Positions 56,139 to 64,000 of a stretch of 64,000 nt of DNA are shown one piece after another. How positions within the stretch are numbered: position 1 is the first letter of the stretch; every line of letters begins with the position of its first letter. The DNA is taken from positions 1 through 64,000 of the forward strand of contig NW_027506915.1 in the NCBI RefSeq assembly GCF_052324685.1, given 5' to 3'. Under the pieces are notes generated by a model that was given only the letters and a program-made list of their open reading frames with translations, had not been told where the DNA came from and did no database searches. The translations under genes and the position numbers were made by a program. This stretch comes from Brachyhypopomus gauderio. Taxonomy: Eukaryota > Chordata > Actinopteri > Gymnotiformes > Hypopomidae.

Positions 56139-56225
56139 CCTTCGGTAGCTCAGATGGTAGAGCGGAGGACTGTAGAGGTTAAAGCAGCAATCCTTAGGCC
56201 ACCGGTTCAAATCCGGTTCGAAGGA
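56139..56225 (+). tRNA. tRNA-Tyr (GTA), unit 55
   Basis: Consensus gene. Confidence 0.97.
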
Positions 56226-56287
56226 AGCTTCTTTTTTTCCAGGATATTACTGCCTTTAATGTCATGATGAGCAAAAAGTTTTCTGTT

Positions 56288-56359
56288 TTCCCTGACCGGG
56301 AATCGAACCCGGGCCGCGGCGGTGAGAGCGCCGAATCCTAGCCACTAGACCATCAGGGA
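56288..56359 (-). tRNA. tRNA-Glu (CTC), unit 55
   Basis: 40G form. Confidence 0.97.
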
Positions 56360-56563
56360 CAGCGATGTTATGCTAATGGATGAAGGCTTTTACATGAGTT
56401 CTGGCTGGCCGTTATTCATGAGTGAAGAAAGACCAGAATGTGGGTTATTCGTGACCACACCAGAACATGTGGACCTTTTTGTGTCAAGACTGTCAAATGC
56501 TTCCCATGTCAGAGGTCAAGAATATCTGGACATGTTCTGAATCACAGAGCAAGGCTAAACGTA

Positions 56564-56636
56564 GCCTGGATAGCTCAGTCGGTAGAGCATCAGACTTTTA
56601 ATCTGAGGGTCCAGGGTTCAAGTCCCTGTTCAGGCG
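56564..56636 (+). tRNA. tRNA-Lys (TTT), unit 55
   Basis: Consensus gene. Confidence 0.97.
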
Positions 56637-57109
56637 TTGAACTTTACATGACCGTCAGCTCTTGAGCACCGTTCACTCATCGTCAGGCAGACTTTTGGAT
56701 TAAGCTGAACTTCCAGCTTTACATCTGCCTACCTGTGACTTCCTTGTCATTAATTATTTTGTCTATGTCCTTGTTAATGATGAAAAAAAAACACCAATTA
56801 AAGCCACTCAGCCTTTCCTTTCTCTCTCTCTCTCTATGTGACATCACAATAGATTTTCTCAAAAAGCAATTCAAATTGTTCTAACCATTGGTGGGACCAA
56901 CCTGTGGCCTTTTACCATCCACGTGTCCAAAATGCAGTACGCATGCCAATGTTGTTAACAGACATACGTGTTGGTAGCTCTACATGTCCAACTGGTACAG
57001 TGTGAGGTTTCCTCTTTGGTGGACCTTAAAGAGTTGAAAAAGCCACAACCGAACTGGTATCTTTGTCAACGTCCTTGTTTCTGGATCTATGCTGCATGTG
57101 CGTCAGAAT

Positions 57110-57196
57110 CCTTCGGTAGCTCAGATGGTAGAGCGGAGGACTGTAGAGGTTAAAGCAGCAATCCTTAGGCCACCGGTTCAAATCCGGTTCGAAGGA
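57110..57196 (+). tRNA. tRNA-Tyr (GTA), unit 56
   Basis: Consensus gene. Confidence 0.97.
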
Positions 57197-57258
57197 AGCT
57201 TCTTTTTTTCCAGGATATTACTGCCTTTAATGTCATGATGAGCAAAAAGTTTTCTGTT

Positions 57259-57330
57259 TTCCCTGACCGGGAATCGAACCCGGGCCGCGGTGGTGAGAGC
57301 GCCGAATCCTAGCCACTAGACCATCAGGGA
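57259..57330 (-). tRNA. tRNA-Glu (CTC), unit 56
   Basis: 40A form with acgctaat upstream. Confidence 0.96.
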
Positions 57331-57534
57331 CAGCGATGTTACGCTAATGGATGAAGGCTTTTACATGAGTTCTGGCTGGCCGTTATTCATGAGTGAAGAA
57401 AGACCAGAATGTGGGTTATTCGTGACCACACCAGAACATGTGGACCTTTTTGTGTCAAGACTGTCAAATGCTTCCCATGTCAGAGGTCAAGAATATCTGG
57501 ACATGTTCTGAATCACAGAGCAAGGCTAAATGTA

Positions 57535-57607
57535 GCCTGGATAGCTCAGTCGGTAGAGCATCAGACTTTTAATCTGAGGGTCCAGGGTTCAAGTCCCTGT
57601 TCAGGCG
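57535..57607 (+). tRNA. tRNA-Lys (TTT), unit 56
   Basis: Consensus gene. Confidence 0.97.
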
Positions 57608-58080
57608 TTGAACTTTACATGACCGTCAGCTCTTGAGCACCGTTCACTCATCGTCAGGCAGGCTTTTGGATTAAGCTGAACTTCCAGCTTTACGTCTGCC
57701 TACCTGTGACTTCCTTGTCATTAATTATTTTGTCTATGTCCTTGTTAATGATGACAAAAAAAAACAACAATTAAAGCCACTCAGCCTTTCCTTTCTCTCT
57801 CTCTCTATGTGACATCACAATAGATTTTCTCAAAAAGCAATTCAAATTGTTCTAACCATTGGTGGGACCAACCCGTGGCCTTTTACCATCCACGTGTCCA
57901 AAATGCAGTACGCATGCCAATGTTGTTAACAGACATACGTGTTGGTAGCTCTACATGTCCAACTGGTACAGTGTGAGGTTTCCTCTTTGGTGGACCTTAA
58001 AGAGTTGAAAAAGCCACAACCGAACTGGTATCTTTGTCAACGTCCTTGTTTCTGGATCTATGCTGCATGTGCGTCAGAAT

Positions 58081-58167
58081 CCTTCGGTAGCTCAGATGGT
58101 AGAGCGGAGGACTGTAGAGGTTAAAGCAGCAATCCTTAGGCCACCGGTTCAAATCCGGTTCGAAGGA
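58081..58167 (+). tRNA. tRNA-Tyr (GTA), unit 57
   Basis: Consensus gene. Confidence 0.97.
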
Positions 58168-58229
58168 AGCTTCTTTTTTTCCAGGATATTACTGCCTTTA
58201 ATGTCATGATGAGCAAAAAGTTTTCTGTT

Positions 58230-58301
58230 TTCCCTGACCGGGAATCGAACCCGGGCCGCGGTGGTGAGAGCGCCGAATCCTAGCCACTAGACCATCAGGG
58301 A
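58230..58301 (-). tRNA. tRNA-Glu (CTC), unit 57
   Basis: 40A form. Confidence 0.96.
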
Positions 58302-58505
58302 CAGCGATGTTATGCTAATGGATGAAGGCTTTTACATGAGTTCTGGCTGGCCGTTATTCATGAGTGAAGAAAGACCAGAATGTGGGTTATTCGTGACCAC
58401 ACCAGAACATGTGGACCTTTTTGTGTCAAGACTGTCAAATGCTTCCCATGTCAGAGGTCAAGAATATCTGGACATGTTCTGAATCACAGAGCAAGGCTAA
58501 ATGTA

Positions 58506-58578
58506 GCCTGGATAGCTCAGTCGGTAGAGCATCAGACTTTTAATCTGAGGGTCCAGGGTTCAAGTCCCTGTTCAGGCG
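58506..58578 (+). tRNA. tRNA-Lys (TTT), unit 57
   Basis: Consensus gene. Confidence 0.97.
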
Positions 58579-59050
58579 TTGAACTTTACATGACCGTCAG
58601 CTCTTGAGCACCGTTCACTCATCGTCAGGCAGGCTTTTGGATTAAGCTGAACTTCCAGCTTTACGTCTGCCTACCTGTGACTTCCTTGTCATTAATTATT
58701 TTGTCTATGTCCTTGTTAATGATGACAAAAAAAACAACAATTAAAGCCACTCAGCCTTTCCTTTCTCTCTCTCTCTATGTGACATCACAATAGATTTTCT
58801 CAAAAAGCAATTCAAATTGTTCTAACCATTGGTGGGACCAACCCGTGGCCTTTTACCATCCACGTGTCCAAAATGCAGTACGCATGCCAATGTTGTTAAC
58901 AGACATACGTGTTGGTAGCTCTACATGTCCAACTGGTACAGTGTGAGGTTTCCTCTTTGGTGGACCTTAAAGAGTTGAAAAAGCCACAACCGAACTGGTA
59001 TCTTTGTCAACGTCCTTGTTTCTGGATCTATGCTGCATGTGCGTCAGAAT

Positions 59051-59137
59051 CCTTCGGTAGCTCAGATGGTAGAGCGGAGGACTGTAGAGGTTAAAGCAGC
59101 AATCCTTAGGCCACCGGTTCAAATCCGGTTCGAAGGA
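59051..59137 (+). tRNA. tRNA-Tyr (GTA), unit 58
   Basis: Consensus gene. Confidence 0.97.
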
Positions 59138-59199
59138 AGCTTCTTTTTTTCCAGGATATTACTGCCTTTAATGTCATGATGAGCAAAAAGTTTTCTGTT

Positions 59200-59271
59200 T
59201 TCCCTGACCGGGAATCGAACCCGGGCCGCGGCGGTGAGAGCGCCGAATCCTAGCCACTAGACCATCAGGGA
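59200..59271 (-). tRNA. tRNA-Glu (CTC), unit 58
   Basis: 40G form. Confidence 0.97.
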
Positions 59272-59475
59272 CAGCGATGTTATGCTAATGGATGAAGGCT
59301 TTTACATGAGTTCTGGCTGGCCGTTATTCATGAGTGAAGAAAGACCAGAATGTGGGTTATTCGTGACCACACCAGAACATGTGGACCTTTTTGTGTCAAG
59401 ACTGTCAAATGCTTCCCATGTCAGAGGTCAAGAATATCTGGACATGTTCTGAATCACAGAGCAAGGCTAAACGTA

Positions 59476-59548
59476 GCCTGGATAGCTCAGTCGGTAGAGC
59501 ATCAGACTTTTAATCTGAGGGTCCAGGGTTCAAGTCCCTGATCAGGCG
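59476..59548 (+). tRNA. tRNA-Lys (TTT), acceptor variant, unit 58
   Basis: T66 is A, losing the last acceptor pair (A7-A66). Shared only with unit 62. Confidence 0.93.
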
Positions 59549-60020
59549 TTGAACTTTACATGACCGTCAGCTCTTGAGCACCGTTCACTCATCGTCAGGC
59601 AGACTTTTGGATTAAGCTGAACTTCCAGCTTTACATCTGCCTACCTGTGACTTCCTTGTCATTAATTATTTTGTCTATGTCCTTGTTAATGATGAAAAAA
59701 AAAACAACAATTAAAGCCACTCAGCCTTTCCTTTCTCTCTCTCTCTATGTGACATCACAATAGATTTTCTCAAAAAGCAATTCAAATTGTTCTAACCATT
59801 GGTGGGACCAACCCGTGGCCTTTTACCATCCACGTGTCCAAAATGCAGTACGCATGCCAATGTTGTTAACAGACATACGTGTTGGTAGCTCTACATGTCC
59901 AACTGGTACAGTGTGAGGTTTCCTCTTTGGTGGACCTTAAAGAGTTGAAAAAGCCACAACCGAACTGGTATCTTTGTCAACGTCCTTGTTTCTGGATCTA
60001 TGCTGCATGTGCGTCAGAAT

Positions 60021-60107
60021 CCTTCGGTAGCTCAGATGGTAGAGCGGAGGACTGTAGAGGTTAAAGCAGCAATCCTTAGGCCACCGGTTCAAATCCGGTT
60101 CGAAGGA
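60021..60107 (+). tRNA. tRNA-Tyr (GTA), unit 59
   Basis: Consensus gene. Confidence 0.97.
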
Positions 60108-60169
60108 AGCTTCTTTTTTTCCAGGATATTACTGCCTTTAATGTCATGATGAGCAAAAAGTTTTCTGTT

Positions 60170-60241
60170 TTCCCTGACCGGGAATCGAATCCGGGCCGCG
60201 GTGGTGAGAGCGCCGAATCCTAGCCACTAGACCATCAGGGA
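60170..60241 (-). tRNA. tRNA-Glu (CTC), B-box variant, unit 59
   Basis: 40A form with G53 changed to A, so the B box starts GATTC and the conserved G53-C61 pair is lost. Likely weak or inactive. Confidence 0.9.
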
Positions 60242-60445
60242 CAGCGATGTTATGCTAATGGATGAAGGCTTTTACATGAGTTCTGGCTGGCCGTTATTCA
60301 TGAGTGAAGAAAGACCAGAATGTGGGTTATTCGTGACCACACCAGAACATGTGGACCTTTTTGTGTCAAGACTGTCAAATGCTTCCCATGTCAGAGGTCA
60401 AGAATATCTGGACATGTTCTGAATCACAGAGCAAGGCTAAATGTA

Positions 60446-60518
60446 GCCTGGATAGCTCAGTCGGTAGAGCATCAGACTTTTAATCTGAGGGTCCAGGGTT
60501 CAAGTCCCTGTTCAGGCG
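60446..60518 (+). tRNA. tRNA-Lys (TTT), unit 59
   Basis: Consensus gene. The unit has a tgtag 5' flank but cagac and tacat after the gene, so it is a recombinant of the two unit types. Confidence 0.97.
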
Positions 60519-60991
60519 TTGAACTTTACATGACCGTCAGCTCTTGAGCACCGTTCACTCATCGTCAGGCAGACTTTTGGATTAAGCTGAACTTCCAGCT
60601 TTACATCTGCCTACCTGTGACTTCCTTGTCATTAATTATTTTGTCTATGTCCTTGTTAATGATGAAAAAAAAACACCAATTAAAGCCACTCAGCCTTTCC
60701 TTTCTCTCTCTCTCTCTATGTGACATCACAATAGATTTTCTCAAAAAGCAATTCAAATTGTTCTAACCATTGGTGGGACCAACCTGTGGCCTTTTACCAT
60801 CCACGTGTCCAAAATGCAGTACGCATGCCAATGTTGTTAACAGACATACGTGTTGGTAGCTCTACATGTCCAACTGGTACAGTGTGAGGTTTCCTCTTTG
60901 GTGGACCTTAAAGAGTTGAAAAAGCCACAACCGAACTGGTATCTTTGTCAACGTCCTTGTTTCTGGATCTATGCTGCATGTGCGTCAGAAT

Positions 60992-61078
60992 CCTTCGGTA
61001 GCTCAGATGGTAGAGCGGAGGACTGTAGAGGTTAAAGCAGCAATCCTTAGGCCACCGGTTCAAATCCGGTTCGAAGGA
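60992..61078 (+). tRNA. tRNA-Tyr (GTA), unit 60
   Basis: Consensus gene. Confidence 0.97.
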
Positions 61079-61140
61079 AGCTTCTTTTTTTCCAGGATAT
61101 TACTGCCTTTAATGTCATGATGAGCAAAAAGTTTTCTGTT

Positions 61141-61212
61141 TTCCCTGACCGGGAATCGAACCCGGGCCGCGGTGGTGAGAGCGCCGAATCCTAGCCACTA
61201 GACCATCAGGGA
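61141..61212 (-). tRNA. tRNA-Glu (CTC), unit 60
   Basis: 40A form with acgctaat upstream. Confidence 0.96.
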
Positions 61213-61416
61213 CAGCGATGTTACGCTAATGGATGAAGGCTTTTACATGAGTTCTGGCTGGCCGTTATTCATGAGTGAAGAAAGACCAGAATGTGGGTTA
61301 TTCGTGACCACACCAGAACATGTGGACCTTTTTGTGTCAAGACTGTCAAATGCTTCCCATGTCAGAGGTCAAGAATATCTGGACATGTTCTGAATCACAG
61401 AGCAAGGCTAAATGTA

Positions 61417-61489
61417 GCCTGGATAGCTCAGTCGGTAGAGCATCAGACTTTTAATCTGAGGGTCCAGGGTTCAAGTCCCTGTTCAGGCG
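61417..61489 (+). tRNA. tRNA-Lys (TTT), unit 60
   Basis: Consensus gene. Confidence 0.97.
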
Positions 61490-61962
61490 TTGAACTTTAC
61501 ATGACCGTCAGCTCTTGAGCACCGTTCACTCATCGTCAGGCAGGCTTTTGGATTAAGCTGAACTTCCAGCTTTACGTCTGCCTACCTGTGACTTCCTTGT
61601 CATTAATTATTTTGTCTATGTCCTTGTTAATGATGACAAAAAAAAACAACAATTAAAGCCACTCAGCCTTTCCTTTCTCTCTCTCTCTATGTGACATCAC
61701 AATAGATTTTCTCAAAAAGCAATTCAAATTGTTCTAACCATTGGTGGGACCAACCCGTGGCCTTTTACCATCCACGTGTCCAAAATGCAGTACGCATGCC
61801 AATGTTGTTAACAGACATACGTGTTGGTAGCTCTACATGTCCAACTGGTACAGTGTGAGGTTTCCTCTTTGGTGGACCTTAAAGAGTTGAAAAAGCCACA
61901 ACCGAACTGGTATCTTTGTCAACGTCCTTGTTTCTGGATCTATGCTGCATGTGCGTCAGAAT

Positions 61963-62049
61963 CCTTCGGTAGCTCAGATGGTAGAGCGGAGGACTGTAGA
62001 GGTTAAAGCAGCAATCCTTAGGCCACCGGTTCAAATCCGGTTCGAAGGA
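61963..62049 (+). tRNA. tRNA-Tyr (GTA), unit 61
   Basis: Consensus gene. Confidence 0.97.
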
Positions 62050-62111
62050 AGCTTCTTTTTTTCCAGGATATTACTGCCTTTAATGTCATGATGAGCAAAA
62101 AGTTTTCTGTT

Positions 62112-62183
62112 TTCCCTGACCGGGAATCGAACCCGGGCCGCGGTGGTGAGAGCGCCGAATCCTAGCCACTAGACCATCAGGGA
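62112..62183 (-). tRNA. tRNA-Glu (CTC), unit 61
   Basis: 40A form. Confidence 0.96.
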
Positions 62184-62387
62184 CAGCGATGTTATGCTAA
62201 TGGATGAAGGCTTTTACATGAGTTCTGGCTGGCCGTTATTCATGAGTGAAGAAAGACCAGAATGTGGGTTATTCGTGACCACACCAGAACATGTGGACCT
62301 TTTTGTGTCAAGACTGTCAAATGCTTCCCATGTCAGAGGTCAAGAATATCTGGACATGTTCTGAATCACAGAGCAAGGCTAAATGTA

Positions 62388-62460
62388 GCCTGGATAGCTC
62401 AGTCGGTAGAGCATCAGACTTTTAATCTGAGGGTCCAGGGTTCAAGTCCCTGTTCAGGCG
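62388..62460 (+). tRNA. tRNA-Lys (TTT), unit 61
   Basis: Consensus gene. Confidence 0.97.
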
Positions 62461-62932
62461 TTGAACTTTACATGACCGTCAGCTCTTGAGCACCGTTCAC
62501 TCATCGTCAGGCAGGCTTTTGGATTAAGCTGAACTTCCAGCTTTACGTCTGCCTACCTGTGACTTCCTTGTCATTAATTATTTTGTCTATGTCCTTGTTA
62601 ATGATGACAAAAAAAACAACAATTAAAGCCACTCAGCCTTTCCTTTCTCTCTCTCTCTATGTGACATCACAATAGATTTTCTCAAAAAGCAATTCAAATT
62701 GTTCTAACCATTGGTGGGACCAACCCGTGGCCTTTTACCATCCACGTGTCCAAAATGCAGTACGCATGCCAATGTTGTTAACAGACATACGTGTTGGTAG
62801 CTCTACATGTCCAACTGGTACAGTGTGAGGTTTCCTCTTTGGTGGACCTTAAAGAGTTGAAAAAGCCACAACCGAACTGGTATCTTTGTCAACGTCCTTG
62901 TTTCTGGATCTATGCTGCATGTGCGTCAGAAT

Positions 62933-63019
62933 CCTTCGGTAGCTCAGATGGTAGAGCGGAGGACTGTAGAGGTTAAAGCAGCAATCCTTAGGCCACCGGT
63001 TCAAATCCGGTTCGAAGGA
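62933..63019 (+). tRNA. tRNA-Tyr (GTA), unit 62
   Basis: Consensus gene. Confidence 0.97.
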
Positions 63020-63081
63020 AGCTTCTTTTTTTCCAGGATATTACTGCCTTTAATGTCATGATGAGCAAAAAGTTTTCTGTT

Positions 63082-63153
63082 TTCCCTGACCGGGAATCGA
63101 ACCCGGGCCGCGGCGGTGAGAGCGCCGAATCCTAGCCACTAGACCATCAGGGA
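63082..63153 (-). tRNA. tRNA-Glu (CTC), unit 62
   Basis: 40G form. Confidence 0.97.
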
Positions 63154-63357
63154 CAGCGATGTTATGCTAATGGATGAAGGCTTTTACATGAGTTCTGGCT
63201 GGCCGTTATTCATGAGTGAAGAAAGACCAGAATGTGGGTTATTCGTGACCACACCAGAACATGTGGACCTTTTTGTGTCAAGACTGTCAAATGCTTCCCA
63301 TGTCAGAGGTCAAGAATATCTGGACATGTTCTGAATCACAGAGCAAGGCTAAACGTA

Positions 63358-63430
63358 GCCTGGATAGCTCAGTCGGTAGAGCATCAGACTTTTAATCTGA
63401 GGGTCCAGGGTTCAAGTCCCTGATCAGGCG
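63358..63430 (+). tRNA. tRNA-Lys (TTT), acceptor variant, unit 62
   Basis: T66 to A, as in unit 58, 3882 bp upstream. Confidence 0.93.
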
Positions 63431-63902
63431 TTGAACTTTACATGACCGTCAGCTCTTGAGCACCGTTCACTCATCGTCAGGCAGACTTTTGGATTAAGCT
63501 GAACTTCCAGCTTTACATCTGCCTACCTGTGACTTCCTTGTCATTAATTATTTTGTCTATGTCCTTGTTAATGATGAAAAAAAAAACAACAATTAAAGCC
63601 ACTCAGCCTTTCCTTTCTCTCTCTCTCTATGTGACATCACAATAGATTTTCTCAAAAAGCAATTCAAATTGTTCTAACCATTGGTGGGACCAACCCGTGG
63701 CCTTTTACCATCCACGTGTCCAAAATGCAGTACGCATGCCAATGTTGTTAACAGACATACGTGTTGGTAGCTCTACATGTCCAACTGGTACAGTGTGAGG
63801 TTTCCTCTTTGGTGGACCTTAAAGAGTTGAAAAAGCCACAACCGAACTGGTATCTTTGTCAACGTCCTTGTTTCTGGATCTATGCTGCATGTGCGTCAGA
63901 AT

Positions 63903-63989
63903 CCTTCGGTAGCTCAGATGGTAGAGCGGAGGACTGTAGAGGTTAAAGCAGCAATCCTTAGGCCACCGGTTCAAATCCGGTTCGAAGGA
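63903..63989 (+). tRNA. tRNA-Tyr (GTA), unit 63
   Basis: Consensus gene. The window ends within its T-run, so the Glu and Lys genes of this unit lie outside. Confidence 0.97.
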
Positions 63990-64000
63990 AGCTTCTTTTT

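Larger units (their letters stand above)
1..64000. repeat. Tandem tRNA gene array, about 970-bp unit, 63 copies
   Basis: The same unit recurs head to tail with start-to-start spacing of 967-972 bp, except for three units lengthened by a 1133-bp LINE insert. Every unit has the order Tyr(+), Glu(-), Lys(+). The array runs off both window ends, so its true size is larger. Units differ at a small set of linked positions: the Glu base at tRNA position 40, the base three before the Lys gene (tgtag or cgtag), caggc or cagac after Lys, tacgt or tacat further on, and the A-run after gatga. The near identity implies ongoing homogenisation by unequal exchange or gene conversion, or very recent amplification. 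This is inference from uniformity, not a measured divergence. Confidence 0.98.
56741..64000. repeat. Four-unit higher-order repeat, period 3882 bp
   Basis: Units 56-59 (56741-60622) recur as units 60-63, the last incomplete. Shared marks are acgctaat with a long CT run in the first unit, and the same private change in tRNA-Lys (units 58 and 62). The Glu gene of unit 59 has a change of its own, so it arose after the copying or was converted; its partner in unit 63 is outside the window. Confidence 0.8.

Noticed and set aside
1-64000. A CRISPR-like or bacterial tRNA operon reading of the regular repeat
   Set aside because: The unit is far too long for CRISPR, the Tyr genes have a eukaryotic-type intron, CCA is not encoded, terminators are Pol III T-runs, and a vertebrate-type LINE is present.

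Overview
The window is one uninterrupted tandem array of tRNA genes. A unit of about 970 bp is repeated 63 times (the last copy is cut by the window end). Each unit carries tRNA-Tyr(GTA) with a 14-nt intron on the plus strand, tRNA-Glu(CTC) on the minus strand and tRNA-Lys(TTT) on the plus strand. That gives 63 Tyr, 62 Glu and 62 Lys genes, 187 in all, or nearly three per kilobase. I saw no ordinary protein-coding host gene.

The organism is a vertebrate, most likely a teleost fish. The tRNA-Lys matches the vertebrate Lys(UUU) sequence as I remember it, and the Tyr gene has its intron at the vertebrate position. The array also holds three copies of a 5'-truncated LINE of the CR1/L2/Rex1 type, with an ATT-repeat tail common in fish genomes. 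The assignment to fish is inference.

Layout of a unit (reference: unit 5, 3884-4853): a 472-bp spacer with an A-run, a CT microsatellite, an E-box and a small hairpin; tRNA-Tyr followed at once by a T7 terminator; a 62-bp convergent gap; tRNA-Glu on the other strand with its T5 terminator inside that gap; a 204-bp divergent spacer; tRNA-Lys, whose first four-T run lies 56 bases downstream.

Regions: 1-3883 (units 1-4) carries many single-base indels and looks like lower-quality consensus. From 1 to 13.6 kb and from 51 to 64 kb, units with tRNA-Glu 40A and 40G are interleaved in higher-order blocks. From about 13.6 to 43 kb all Glu genes lack the 40A change. The LINE sits in units 15, 17 and 28 at exactly the same site with no difference seen between copies, so it inserted once and was then copied with its unit. 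Most tRNA genes are identical; about a dozen units carry changes in stems, B boxes or a terminator, with unit 20 the most decayed.

The genes would be transcribed by RNA polymerase III from internal A and B boxes. The uniformity over 64 kb points to recent amplification and homogenisation, as in rDNA or the known Xenopus tDNA arrays.
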